Of a stretch of DNA of 64,000 bases, positions 30,855 to 42,460 are shown piece by piece. Origin of the DNA: Rheum nobile (lineage: Eukaryota; Streptophyta; Magnoliopsida; Caryophyllales; Polygonaceae); assembly GCA_027886185.1 (NCBI GenBank), contig WOAB01000211.1, positions 5,494,001-5,558,000 of the forward strand. The letters are read 5' to 3'. How positions within the stretch are numbered: the stretch's first letter is position 1; every line of letters starts with the position of its first letter. The position numbers and the translations under genes were made by a program. Below the pieces are notes generated by a model. The model ran no database searches, was not told the DNA's origin, and saw only the letters and a list, made by a program, of their open reading frames with translations.

Positions 30855-31097
30855 TATAAGATAAGTGTGAAAAGGATTCATTTTTATTAAGGAAGAATCT
30901 TCTATATATATACAAGATAGATCTTTAACTGCTAAGAGAGATTTACTAACATTCCTATAATCTCTCGAACGAGGCCACTAACAACACCTACTGGCCACTA
31001 ACAATATGCACTAACAACACTAATAGTAATTGACGGAAATGCAGGCTAATGATAGTTAACAGATTGCTTGAATTAACTTTAAACATTATTCTCAATA
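30855..31097 (-). repeat. COPIA-2 5' LTR
   Basis: 243 bp, the same length as the 3' LTR. Eight substitutions and no indel separate the two copies. Confidence 0.9.
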
Positions 31098-31102
31098 AAA
31101 GG

Positions 31103-34100
31103 AACTCATACTCCACTCAACAATCACCATTTCCTACATAAAACTCCACACTACTTCCATATAACAATTTGCAGATAGATCGTTCCCTTTGGTACGGTAT
31201 ACTTTTCTTACGGTTCATTACAAAATTTATCAATTGCAATTCATATGTTATCAATCTCCTTTCACCAAACTCTTTTTATTCTTTTTTTAATATTAAAATA
31301 TCAAAATACAGAAAATTACCCACCCCATTGTTACACACCACCACTAGAATAATAGCATCAATCTTTTATACACTACATCGACGACTAGAGGAAAAAAAAG
31401 TATGTTTAGAACAACAACTATTTCGTAGTAGCAAATTACTTATTCGACTACTTATTTTAGGTGCATGTTCCACGCGGATGAAAAAACCACAAATCTTATC
31501 TATCATTTCGCTAATATATTTACTTTACATTAATAGAGATTTATCCACTTTACAGTAAATGTCATGCTCCGAATTTAATTGAATACTATAATATTATACG
31601 CACATAAAAAAAAAATGCTACACAATAGATTAAATCGACATCCCCATCCAACTTTTAAATGCATTTTCAAACTTTCACACATTTGTTTATGCAAGCACAT
31701 GGAAGGACAATATGCTTCAAAAAAGCCACCTGGAATGTTCCCAGAATAACCCATGCCATAAAGGATTGAATTCATATTCGGAATATCTTACTTCTTTTAC
31801 CAAGCAAAACTTGCTTTTCACAATAAAAAAGCAAGCGCAGAACAGCATCTTGAGGAGGGAAGCGGTAAACAACCGGATTTGGAGGGAATTCGACACGAAT
31901 ATGATCGTTTGATTAGCTAAAATCATAGATATCAATATTCATATAAGAGCTATATGTACACACATATAATTGTTATCTAAACATTGATATCTATGATTTG
32001 AACATCACTTATCTGAGCTACAACTCCAAACTTTTTAAAATTGATGATCACCACTGCAAATAGGTCGATTCTCGTGGTGGAGCACATTTTTTGCTCTATT
32101 GATAAACCAAATCATTTTGTGGTAGTGGTGACGTAAAACTCTTTCAAGGATGTTGATGTAGAAAAGATCGATCAGTCTCTAGTTGTGCTCATAAGAAGCT
32201 TTTTTTGGTGTTGGAATCATTTCTCAATCTTTAAAATGGACTTGTTACTTGAAAGCTAAATATAATGAAAAATTCCCTTCAATTTATAAACAATTTGCAC
32301 TTTCTTTTATCGATCATTTTCAAGTTTCTCAAATCTACAGTCCAATATAGATTCGATTTCCGACTGATTTGATTGAATCTCTCAACTAACATTCACCCAT
32401 TCACCAAACAACCTTCATCTAATTAAATAATAATGAAAAGATGCATAAGTTTGGGGCCGGCTTGTAACAAATTCGCACTGACTCTTCTACAACATGTAAA
32501 GAAGCAAGGCTTGCATTTCAACATACAGGGGAAAATAGCATATTGATCTAGACCGTGAGATCTACAATGAAAGAACAATATGGACGAAATCAATCCAAAA
32601 AAGGGTCTACCGTGTTTGGACAAACATGTCTCATGAGTAAGCAGTTGCATGACTGTTATGTATAAGAAGAGGACATGCATACAAGTGTGAGCTTTGCTTA
32701 TTCTTGTTTACGGGTTCAAGACAATATTTAGGACATACTTCCCAGAAGGTGAGGGAAACGTCATATCTCCTAGCTTGATATATGTCAATATTATTTTTGA
32801 ACTAGCATGCACGGTGCGCATCCTAAACGTGTTGCCAGCTTTACTTACTTATGATTTCTTATGGGAACAAGCTAGACAACACTTATGACATAGATCGCGT
32901 TGTTGTCCATGGGCTAGGAGAACTACCTCTCTCTTAACTGACATTCGTGCTATCAGAGATGAAGGTGGAAACGGGACAATACTTACGATAGACCTCGCGT
33001 TCTTGTTTAAGGGCGAGGAAAATGACCTAACTCGGCTCATACTACGATGTCTGCCATTATTATTTCTGAGCTGAAACCGGGGCGCATGGTGCACGTCATA
33101 AGTGTGATGTCGGTTTTGCTTATGATTCCTCAAGGGAGCAAGGCAACACTTATGACTTAGATCACGTTGTAATCTAGATCTGAACATTGTCAATGGAAAC
33201 AGATAATTTGAGCGTCAAGCAAAAGATCAATATAGTTGGGCGAGACCATAGGTTGGTCAAGAAAATATTGTATTTTTACTTTTGAAACAAAAAATATATT
33301 TTATTTAGTACACTTTTATTAGTCAAATTCATATCTCTGCATGCACTTAATTAGTCATCGAAATATGTCGTTTTTCCATACCTCCTTACTTAATCAACGA
33401 AATTAAAACGCGTTTTTTTATGTATGCATCATTATTACAAGCGAGAATTGTCTACTGTTTTATTGTGATTGGACTCTTTCGGCTTATATTACTAGACTTG
33501 GGAAGCTCTGCTTCGGATTCTCATGCCAAACTGAGAACAGTATTTATACTAATAAACCAATAAATAAGAATCGAACACTCAAAATCTTACTCTTTTCTTT
33601 TGCTTGAATACATTGTTCCAAGAACAAGGTTTGTATTAAACCACTTTGTTTAATAAAGACAATGTGTAATTGGCGCATTTGTCTACTCCATAAGGATGAG
33701 GTGAGTGCATAAGAATTGCTGACCTTGGATTATTTCACTTTATATAATATCGAATCGAAATTGTAATTAAAAATGATGTATGAGTTTATAATCATACTTG
33801 TCGTAATATATGAATTAATAGATCAGATTAACTTTTTGTCTACTTTCTCATATGATATTACAACGTGAATCTTTGTGGTCCTATTGAAATGTTTTGGGTG
33901 ATTGTTTTTGTGGTAATATATATTATGGTTTTATTTCTCTACGTACTATACAAACGCGATATTAGTTGAAACTATGCAGCATATATGTTGCTACGACGGT
34001 ATTAGCAAAAAACTACTCGGCATATCTACTGCTATCACTTTCAACTAGTTTTCGCTTACGTACGCAATATTTCTAGAGATCCAAACGTTTAAACCACCTT

Positions 34101-34490
34101 ATCCATGTGCGGAGTGCGGGGCTGTCGATCAACTAGTATATATAAATAATAGAGAAAATACATCTATCATCGACATACACAATACTCTCCATGAATGGTG
34201 TTAAAACCTACCCACTAGGATTTGACAAAATGGAATGACATGCCCACTCTATATATTCTCCATATATATATGTATGGGTTTAATTTTATCACAAAAATTT
34301 CGCCAGATAACTCTTAGCTTTTGCAAATTTGATAAAATATCTACCTATCTGGACTATTTCGTATTGTAATACTGGAAGTGTTTTTTATTTTTAGTGAAAT
34401 ACTCATGCATTATGAACATGTGAAGTGAGCGTTAATTTTTTTTTAAAGGAAAAAATAAAGAATTAATTTTCTGTGAAATACCAAGGCATT
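31103..34490. other. AT-rich intergenic DNA with one diverged duplication
   Basis: No supported gene. Segments near 32760-32915 and 33030-33190 resemble each other: CAACACTTATGAC(A/T)TAGATC at about 32877 and 33144, each preceded by CTTATGATT. This suggests an old direct duplication about 267 bp apart. The remaining short ORFs lack domains and codon structure. Confidence 0.5.
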
Positions 34491-34820
34491 AATTTTTTTT
34501 ATTTTTTATTTTTTTTGATAAAGTAAGAATTCGAAGTGTACAACTTCGAGAGGCCAAAAACTGACAACCGGACTAGCCGACAAAACAACAAGACCCAAAA
34601 GAAACAAAAACAAGCAAACAACAAGCGAGACAACCTAAAGCATGAAAAAACAAAGACACCCAGAAATGAGGTGAGTAAAGCACAAACAGACGTTGCGCCG
34701 TCGGAAGGATGGTCATCCTCTATCAACCCGGAACTACAACTCGATTCATCATCTGGGCAAGTTTCATCATCCAAAAGAGTCTCACAACAGAGCCGGAAAA
34801 AAAAAAAGAAAAAAAAAAGT
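34490..34820 (-). mobile_element. Possible 3' tail of a LINE-like element
   Basis: Read on the minus strand, a T/G-rich stretch resembling plant L1 3' untranslated regions (TTTTGGGTCTTGTTG...) ends in an A-rich tail (34493-34520 on the map). No ORF or clear duplication is seen, so this is tentative. Confidence 0.3.
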
Positions 34821-35248
34821 TGAGGGCTACCACGTAGAATAGTCCATATCTAGCTATAGGTATTTCATAGAAACTAGTGTAGTACCCGTGCCGTGTACGG
34901 GATCTGTTTATTCTTTCTTACATTTAAAAAAAATAGTATATAAAAATTATATATTTAATTGATATAGAAATATGTAGGTAATGACTATTATAAAAGTAGA
35001 TGAATGCTAATGTAAAAAATGACTAATTGAATACAAAATATTGAAGAGATTAACAAAATACATTATCAAAAGAGATGCGAAACTCTTCATAACTTTATTA
35101 ATAGTAAAATTGGTTAAGTAGTTTTGAAACGTGGATAGTCATATCCCTAACATCTATACTACTAAAACGATAAAGCATAATCAAAATATTTATCTAATAC
35201 ATGAAAATGAAACCCTAAACATAAAATCTCGTAAGATATTCAAAATTA

Positions 35249-36372
35249 CTACAAATTATGAAAAACTTCGTTGTATACTACATTGATAGTAGTATTAGAT
35301 CTTTTTTTGTTTTTGTCCCATATCAAAATCTTCAAAACTTTCTTGCTAGTAACTCTTGATGATGCAACACAAAACTGACCATGAGCAAAAACAGGACGTG
35401 AAAAATACAAACCGACATTTGTAAGAGATTGGCCCTGGCTACTATTTATCGTCATAGCAAAACAGACACTCAAGAGAAATTGTCTTCGTTGAAACTTGAA
35501 CGGGTATGAAGTGTTTGATGGTGACATGAGCATGCGAGGATTCAAAACTATATGTCTATTATTGTAGTTAAAATAGTTCTTCCTTGTATGACATGACTGC
35601 CGAGCTGCGTGGTTATCAATCTTGTCTCATTGCATAAACTTGAAGAATGGTCAATATTTCAAAGCAACATAAAAGGGACCTTAACCTTAGTTTTCAATAC
35701 ATGATTTGGGACACCAAAACATCTAATACTTTTCAAGTAGTCATAAGTATAAACACTTGCATCATTGTCTACAATAAAACCTGTCTTACAAAGGCTATCC
35801 GAACTGAGATAGACTTTTTCATTACCTGGTAACAAAGACAATATATAGTTATTAACTCTATCTACCTCTTCATGTGGTGGTGCAAGAATTGGTCGTTATT
35901 CACAGTATTTTGGAGACAATTGATTGTCCAAAAGAGAGGGATAAACAAACTTAATAATTGTTGAAATCATATCTAAGTCATAATCCTTCACCAATAGTTC
36001 ATCGGAAATTTGTATTTGTGCTTCTCCATCTTCTCATCGCCTACAGTACCATCTCTGATGCTTAATACCCTTTCAGAAAATTCCTTTGCTTCTTGGATAT
36101 CATAATTAGATGTACCTTGTTGAATCCTCATATTTCTTGTCAAATTAAGAATTTTTCAATATTCCCACAAATAAGAGGAATTAATGGTGGCAAAAATAAT
36201 ATCTTGTTTGCTTTCTTTTGTGATAATGGGTAGGATTTGCCTAAAGTCTCCACCAAATACTATGACTTTTCCTCCAAAAGGTTGTACTAAACTAAAGGGA
36301 TTTGTAGCCCATAGAATATCTTTTAAAGTCATGTCTAATGCTTCAAAATAGAATCTATTCGTCATCGAAGCT
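35249..36372 (-). pseudogene. Helitron Pif1-like helicase, C-terminal half
   Basis: Colinear homology starts at the Walker B region (DEx-PMTNRFYFEALD) and continues with FGGDFRQILPII (motif III, about 36240), LLPGNEKVYLSSDS, GVPNHVLKTKVKVPFMLL, and AMTINSSQGQSL...HGQFCVASSRVTS (motifs V/VI, about 35440-35340). This is the ATP-dependent DNA helicase domain that unwinds DNA during rolling-circle transposition. The Rep nuclease and the Walker A half are missing, and stops and frame changes separate the blocks. Confidence 0.85.
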
Positions 36373-37360
36373 CATCCTAGATAATAAGTTGGCATCACAA
36401 ATCAATTCAGATAGTTTTGTACCTGAACTTAAGTTGTAAAGTTAACAAAACCATAACTTGTGAAGATGATCAAACTATATTAACTACGACCAATAAGTAC
36501 TTTAAAAAATAATAATAATAATGATAAATTATATTTAACAAATACGTTGTGAAGATTAAGCCCATATGAAATTTGGTTTATAATTATGTTAAAGTGGGTT
36601 ATTTATTTTATAGAGTTGTCATTTGAAGATAAAAATACATTAGGAAAGATCATATATATATCATAATATAATATAATACATATATAAACAATGCACTTGA
36701 TAAATACAACATATTATATGCTCTTTAGTTCGTATAAACTGGATCTAAATGACTTTCAATAGACTCTACGAAATACATTAGTTATGGAAATTGGTAAGTA
36801 AACTACTACAACATAAACACTGGATTTATCTTAATCGACTTCGAGAGAATCTTTTCAATAATATTTTATATATTCTTGATAGAAATCTACGGTTTTAAGC
36901 AATTTGTGAACTTGATCGTAAAAATATTGTATAGCTTCAATATGTAGAAAAATTATAGAGAAGATTTGTAAAAACCATAAGTGTTTTAAGATGATATAGC
37001 AAGATTAGTTGATATATATTTACTTACACTATCAAATAAGATATATGAAAAATAGACTTTTCTATCTATTCAAGATTACTTAGGAAAATAAAGGGTTAAA
37101 AACTCCCTACGCATATAAATTGAGATTCTCTAATAAAAACCTATCTTATTGGTTGTGATTAGTTACTTAAATCAAAACTTATCTTATTCTATACAAGGAA
37201 AATAATTTTTAGTTTTTTCGTATCTTTTCGGAAGATTTTGCAACTCTTTTAGTTGATAATCCTTTTTTTTTCCTAATAGTTGGATGATGTAGTGTATGAT
37301 GGTTAGATAAATGATGACATGTAGGCAAATCAAAAGTGATGACGATACATAAGGTTTTGG

Positions 37361-37380
37361 ATTAGTAGATATATAGTAGA
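37361..37380 (-). other. Second Helitron 5'-type terminus
   Basis: The minus strand begins TCTACTATATATCTAC, preceded by A, the same pattern as the terminus at 41166. It directly borders the captured exons, so it may mark the true 5' end of a smaller Helitron. Confidence 0.5.
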
Positions 37381-37700
37381 TTACACTCTGCGCTTTGAAC
37401 GACTTTAAAAAAAGATTTTGCATACCAATAATGTTTTGGCAAGACCAGCTCTCTTCTCTAGGCCTGTGATATTTGCTATTGCTTTCATGAGTTTCTTTTC
37501 TGTGGTAATAGTGTTGTTCAAGGTAAGATGCCTGTAAAGGTTAGCAATTCGCATGGTTTTCTAATATTATGCTAAATTAGAATCTCCATACAAAAAGTGA
37601 ATCTTCAGTTACAGTCTAGCTAAATTGCTATTATATGTAGGATATACCTGATATTGAAGGCGATAAGATATTTGGCATTCGATCATTTACCGTACGTTTG

Positions 37701-38005
37701 TGATGAGTCTTGATTCTTCAAGGCTCAATATTAGGGCTGATCTTTTGATTTGAGATCTAACAACCACGAATCTTTTGATTAGAGATTCAACTACCAAAGA
37801 TAAATACGTTTATTGATTGCATAATTCTCAAAACATAGGGTGTGAGATCATTTATAACCTTCTACGCTAACTAACTCCTAATAAGATAGATAATTAATAA
37901 GATAGACTAATAATAAAGTAAACTAATAAGATAGATAATTAATAAGATAGACTAATAATAAAGTAAACTAATAAGATAAGATAGGATAGGATCGGAATCC
38001 TATCA
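37701..38005 (-). repeat. TR-GAG 3' LTR
   Basis: 305 bp. It contains a 45-bp internal tandem duplication (AATAAGATAGATAATTAATA...). It has one extra T compared with the 5' LTR. Confidence 0.92.
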
Positions 38006-38048
38006 TCCCCGTGCCCTGGAGACAAGGCTTGACCATAAGCCGTTACCG

Positions 38049-38979
38049 TTACCCATTATCGATTGCAATAGAGGAGGCATCCATTAGTAGTAACTGCGGA
38101 GCTACACAACGATGCCCTGGTTTGTAGATATCATCACAATTAAAACAAAGGCCTTTCTCCCTGTGTTTCTGCTGCTCATCCCAAGTAAGACGCTTGACGC
38201 CTGTAGGTAGCGCCAGATTGCCTAGAATGGATTTAGGACTTGGACTCGTATTAGGAGTAGGGTGGCTGGAAGAAGCAGTGGACATTGTAGTTGCAGTAAT
38301 CGCCTCCTCTTGACACAATGCCAATTCAAAAGCATGAGATAAACTGGTTGGAGTAAGAAGGCGAACCCCTTCTTGGATATCAGCTCTCAATCCCGACAAA
38401 AATAGACTGACTTGGTGTGGATCCTGTAACCCTTGAACCAAGTTGATCATAGTCTCGAATTGAGTAATATATGATGAAACTGTACCCGTTTGAGTGAGCT
38501 TAGATAAAGCACTCATTGGATCCAAATTCTTGCGGGAGCCAAATCTCTTACAAAGAGCTATCGAAAATTGACGCCATGTTAATTCTCCCATCGAGTGGTT
38601 TAACCATCTATACCAAGCCACGGCATCGCCGCGAAGATGGATTGATGCCATGGTGACCCGTTGTTCAGCGGGAATCGTGTTCAAGGTAAAAAATTGCTCT
38701 GCTTAAAAGAGCCAACTCTCAGGTTCTGCGCCTTCAAATCTAGGAAAATCAAGACGAAGTGGTCGTCCTTGAATTTGTTGCTGGTGTGGTTGGTGCATCA
38801 GGGTGGGGTGGCGAGGATTCTGGGCAGGTTGACGGATTTGTTGTTCGGAGACGTCAAGGCGAGTAAGAATCTGCTGCAAGGCTGCTTGGATTTCAGCAAG
38901 GATCGTGGTGTGCTGCTGGAGGGTCGTGGTGTTTGCTGCGATGGTGGCCTGCGATTTCTTCAAGTTCTTTCACCGCCAT
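38049..38979 (-). pseudogene. TR-GAG gag protein, two disruptions
   Basis: The likely ATG at 38979 (MAVKEL) is separated by a one-base frameshift near 38963 from the main frame, which runs about 305 codons to 38049. It shows a gypsy-type gag core (LRGDAVAWYRWLNHS, WRQFSIALCKRFG) and a C-terminal finger CFNCDDIYKPGHRC (about 38110-38150), the variant knuckle of chromovirus gag proteins. A TAA at about 38703 replaces what is normally a Lys-like position (W-L-F-x-AEQFF). A partner element with the same LTR would supply the enzymes. Confidence 0.88.
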
Positions 38980-39037
38980 CCTTGATGATGTAGGGAAAAA
39001 AATTGAAGGATTTTCACAACTTGGCTCTGATACCAGA

Positions 39038-39341
39038 TGATGAGTCTTGATTCTTCAAGGCTCAATATTAGGGATGATCTTTTGATTTGAGATCTAACAA
39101 CCACGAATCTTTTGATTAGAGATTCAACTACCAAAGATAAATACGTTATTGATTGCATAATTCTCAAAACATAGGGTGTGAGATCATTTATAACCTTCTA
39201 CGCTAACTAACTCCTAATAAGATAGATAATTAATAAGATAGACTAATAATAAAGTAAACTAATAAGATAGATAATTAATAAGATAGACTAATAATAAAGT
39301 AAACTAATAAGATAAGATAGGATAGGATCGGAATCCTATCA
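39038..39341 (-). repeat. TR-GAG 5' LTR
   Basis: 304 bp, TGATGAG to CTATCA, nearly identical to the 3' LTR and next to the PBS. Confidence 0.92.
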
Positions 39342-39973
39342 GTTTGGGTCAAAAGTCGGTTAGTCTTGGAAACTCTTTTGGTTAAAAACCTTTATTGTCT
39401 TGTGCATCCCCGTATTTCTTTACATGTGTAAATTGCACTTTGCAAGTCTTTAGGACTTGCATTGCACTACTTGAAATGGCATATGCTGTTGCTATTGCTG
39501 TTGGGATTTCCTCAAACTTCCTGTGGAGCAAAGTTTTAACTGTAATGTTTCAATTTTCTATTGGATGAATTTTTCTATTCTTTTAATTTTGTACAAGTGA
39601 TAATAGTTCTTTAAAGGATCTTGATCACTTTTCTTTCTCTTTTAAGCAATTCTTAGTTTTGCTATTACATAAATTTAATTTGTCAAGCTTATGATTACAA
39701 CACTTAATTCTTCTTGAAACAGGTTGGGGGCCATGTTGTGTTAGCTGGACTACTATGGAGCAGGGCCAAATCCACTGATTTGAGTAACAAAGATGCAATA
39801 ACATCCTTCTACATGTTCATTTGGAAGGTAACCACTTGGTTAAGACTCGTGTTACAACTTTCTAATTTAGGCTCTAAAATTGCAACGGTTTCTAAATTCA
39901 ACAATTGTGCAAATTTTATTCCCTGTTGCAGCTATTTTATGCCGAGTACTTCCTCATCCCTCTCGTGAGATGA

Positions 39974-41050
39974 TGTCAAAAACGTTTTGGAGTTGTGGGA
40001 ATTGATATTAAGCTTGGATGGTAAGAAAACCTTATTTGCACATGTGGATAAGTTTAGCAAGTTTAAATCCTTAATTGAAAATTGTTGATTTTGTAGTGGT
40101 AGTTGTAACGCAATAAGATGTCTTGTTCAATAAATTGTATTCCCTGTTGCAAATAAATTTTATTCCCTATTCACGAATCTTAATAAAATCATACAAAATT
40201 AGTTAATTATATTTATGATAAAATTAATTAATATAATTTTTTTCAATAAAATAAGATATATTGTTAACATCCTTATTCCCATAAAATCAACTTTGAGTAT
40301 TAACTAATCTTTAAAACAAATATATAGGTAGATCACATTCTTGCCAAAGAAAAATCTTATCAATATTGGTAATCTTGTCTTAAATGTTCATCTAATAAAA
40401 TCATGAAATCACATATCCAAAGCTGCCTTAAAAAGTGTAGTGAGACTCATAAAATTCACCGTATTAAAACTTATTTTAAAAAATGTAGATGATATTGAAT
40501 ATAGGACATATAATATTTGGGAGTTTGCAGAATATTCTAACATGTGAGGTTAATTTTTAAATTTTGTTTAAGTTTTTTTAAGAATCAAAATTATAAATAA
40601 TAATGATCTATCTACTCTTTAAGGATATAATTATTTAAAAAAAAAAAATGTAGAGAAAAATAAGTTGAGAAGTTCTCATGGTTGTAAAAATTATTGCACT
40701 AATATTTCAAGAATCTCCTACTAACCCATAATAAATGAGTGCTATGTAACAATTAATCTTTAGTACAGGTTTATTGTATTCATATATTTTATTGATTTCA
40801 CCAAAATAAACCTAATATGTACCCTAGTGGGTAAAAAAATGGAAAGTGGTAATCTTGCATATTTTAATATAGCATATCCAAGTAAATTATTAGACTATCT
40901 TATATTATATTTTATTAAATAGATTTTTTATAAAATATGGTAAGTTGTATTTGTTAAATAAGGAAATTGATATATATAAAAGTAATTGTAAAATGTAGAA
41001 AAAAGGAAGGATACATAATTTTTAAAATAAATAAATCTAAAAAATCCACA
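39974..41050. other. AT-rich flank of the captured gene
   Basis: The first part could be the 3' untranslated region of the captured gene; the rest is AT-rich and without recognised content. Confidence 0.4.
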
Positions 41051-41054
41051 GGCC

Positions 41055-41128
41055 GCCACGTGTCCAATTCAATACCGTAACGCCACGTGGCAGCGTAAAA
41101 TTCAGGCTCATTCTGGGAGCGCCACGTG
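41055..41128. promoter_or_regulatory. Three G-box motifs (GCCACGTG) near the Helitron 5' end
   Basis: GCCACGTG occurs at 41055-41062, 41082-41089 and 41121-41128, within 110 bp of the terminus at 41166. CACGTG is the binding core of plant bZIP and bHLH factors. A role in Helitron transcription is inference. Confidence 0.5.
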
Positions 41129-41166
41129 ACTCAGTCGGTATTTGCGTTTAGTAGTTATATAGTAGA

Positions 41167-42328
41167 TTGCAAAAACTCCGTGTTACCTCGCGCGATTTCC
41201 GATTTTATTATTTGTTTTTTGGCCTTGGTCACTCATCGTGTCCGGCCCATTAGCCGACTAAATCAAGTTCGGGTACTACGGGGGTTATTTCAAAACCACG
41301 AGCGATTCTCCTAATCCAGTATGCTTTAGCACAACACGTACCAGTATTTAGACTACAGCTTAAGAAATCTGGTCCTTATTCCCGCTAGACCAATCGAATA
41401 TATATTGGTTAATCTTTATTAATACTGTATTCTATGAAGCGCGCGAAGAAAAGAGACAAAACCTACACCTACCAAGCTATGCAGGATGGCTTAGGATGCT
41501 TGTGAAAAGGGACAAACACCAATTTGGCAAGATGTGCATTTCTTTTATATATAGTCAGATATGCTATAATTGAGAAGCAGTGGGTGCACGAGTGAGCTAG
41601 ATCAAGTGAAGTGATCTATGTATAAATATGTAAATCTGAGTTCTTGACGTTTTGTGGACCCACCTGGATACCAGAGACACGGGCATTGTTATTGCAGCTC
41701 AATAATTTAAGTAGCCTGCAACCGCCACTCTTATGAATCTGTATGTTGTTTTTATGTTACTTGTATATATATACTAGTATTATTATTGTCATTCACGCAT
41801 TATTATTAGAGTAGGGTTTAAGTGTATAAGTAGTACAGTATCCGTATCTTGTACGGGTGAACTTAAATTAATAAAATCATTAATATTTATTTATAATTAA
41901 ATTATGTTATATTTAAGTGGTTTTAAGAAGAAGAAAACTCTTATTGATATTGTTTATAAATTATATAAATGAAAGATTGAAATAACATAAATTTGTTATT
42001 TAAAAGCAATATGTTGAATATTTTACTGTTAATTATATAATTTGCATAAATATATTATATTTTATCATACATACTCTCGTATAGTTATCCTTTTTATTTG
42101 TAATCATGTATTTTCATACAAAGGATATTTTTGTTGAAGTCCTATATATTCCACTACCATTTATCGTGTATTTTCAGTAAACTATGTATATTAACATAAA
42201 TATTATAACTATGTCAATATTTTAATATTAGAAATTATAAGTCACAATATTAGTTAAACATAAATATGTGTACTTGTAACAAAATTCTAGCTTTAAAAGT
42301 GATATGTTGAAATGTTATATTAAAAATA
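41167..42328. other. AT-rich DNA with a diverged Helitron-like end near 41835
   Basis: At about 41832-41862 the + strand reads GTAGTACAGTATCCGTATCTTGTACGGG, resembling the Helitron 3' hairpin at 34874 but lacking a clean CTRR terminus. The rest is non-coding and strongly AT-rich. Confidence 0.35.
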
Positions 42329-42460
42329 GGCGTAATTGCAAGAATACCAGATTTTCAATAGCAACTTGCAAAAAATCCAATGTTTTAAAAAGTATTGCAA
42401 AAGTACCAATTTTTTGTACTTTTTGTGGTATTTTTGCTATTGTTGAGGGTTGAATTTAAC
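42329..42460. other. Probable left terminal repeat of the Mutator-like element
   Basis: GGCGTAATTGCAAGAATACC opens a region rich in TTGCAAAA and GTACCAA/TATTTTTGC phrases that resembles plant MULE terminal inverted repeats. No matching right terminus lies in the window, so the boundary is provisional. Confidence 0.4.

Larger units (their letters stand above)
18681..31097 (-). mobile_element. COPIA-2: short-LTR Ty1/copia element (Ale-like), interrupted by CRM-B
   Basis: Two 243-bp LTRs (18681-18923 and 30855-31097) are flanked by a perfect AAAGG duplication (18676-18680 and 31098-31102). On the minus strand the LTR starts TATTGAG and ends CTTATA, so the termini are TA..TA instead of TG..CA. 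The LTRs differ at 8 of 243 positions by eye. Without the CRM-B insertion the element is about 4.75 kb. Compact size, short LTRs and the RNase H phrase ARSSTEAEYRALA fit the Ale lineage; lineage assignment is inference. Confidence 0.93.
37701..39341 (-). mobile_element. Gag-only LTR retrotransposon (TR-GAG type)
   Basis: A 1641-bp element with 305/304-bp LTRs (37701-38005 and 39038-39341), TGATGAG...CTATCA ends and a perfect GTTTG duplication (37696-37700 and 39342-39346). It has a perfect initiator-Met PBS (minus strand, 39023-39035) and a polypurine tract (CAGGGCACGGGGA, about 38006-38018). The only coding content is gag, with no protease, RT or integrase, so it must use enzymes from another element. 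The LTRs differ by one substitution and one 1-bp indel. Confidence 0.93.
37427..39973 (+). pseudogene. VTE2: Homogentisate phytyltransferase-like gene fragment, last five exons
   Basis: Five exons on the + strand match the C-terminal third of the plastid UbiA-family enzyme that prenylates homogentisate in tocopherol synthesis. They are about 37427-37522 (RPVIFAIAFMSFFSVV), 37641-37700 with continuation at 39347 (DIPDIEGDKIFGIRSFTV, the second Asp-rich motif), 39454-39541 (ALLEMAYAVAIAVG), 39723-39827 (FYMFIWK at its end) and 39932-39973 (LFYAEYFLIPLVR then TGA). Most GT/AG splice sites are intact, so this is genomic capture and not a retrocopy. The N-terminus and first prenyl-binding motif are absent, and exon two is split by a gag-only LTR element. 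A related UbiA prenyltransferase of flavonoid type is possible. Confidence 0.85.
34874..41166 (-). mobile_element. Helitron-type element with a captured gene fragment
   Basis: On the minus strand the left end reads CCCGTACACGGCACGGG, then TACTACACTAG, next to T: a hairpin followed by the CTRR terminus of Helitrons (34874). The right end at 41166 reads TCTACTATATAACTAC preceded by A, a typical Helitron 5' end. A second 5'-type terminus, TCTACTATATATCTAC, lies at 37380. So the span could be one 6.3-kb Helitron with an internal end, or a 2.5-kb Helitron (34874-37380) beside or within another. The helicase remnant and the captured exons lie inside. Confidence 0.55.

Noticed and set aside
34100..34140. 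Possible + strand Helitron 3' end before ACTAGT
   Set aside because: The GC-rich stretch does not form a clean hairpin and no 5' end was identified.
35153..35175. Possible + strand Helitron 5' end (TCTATACTACTAAAACG)
   Set aside because: It looks like a Helitron start, but no + strand hairpin plus CTRR end was found downstream, and it lies inside a minus-strand Helitron.
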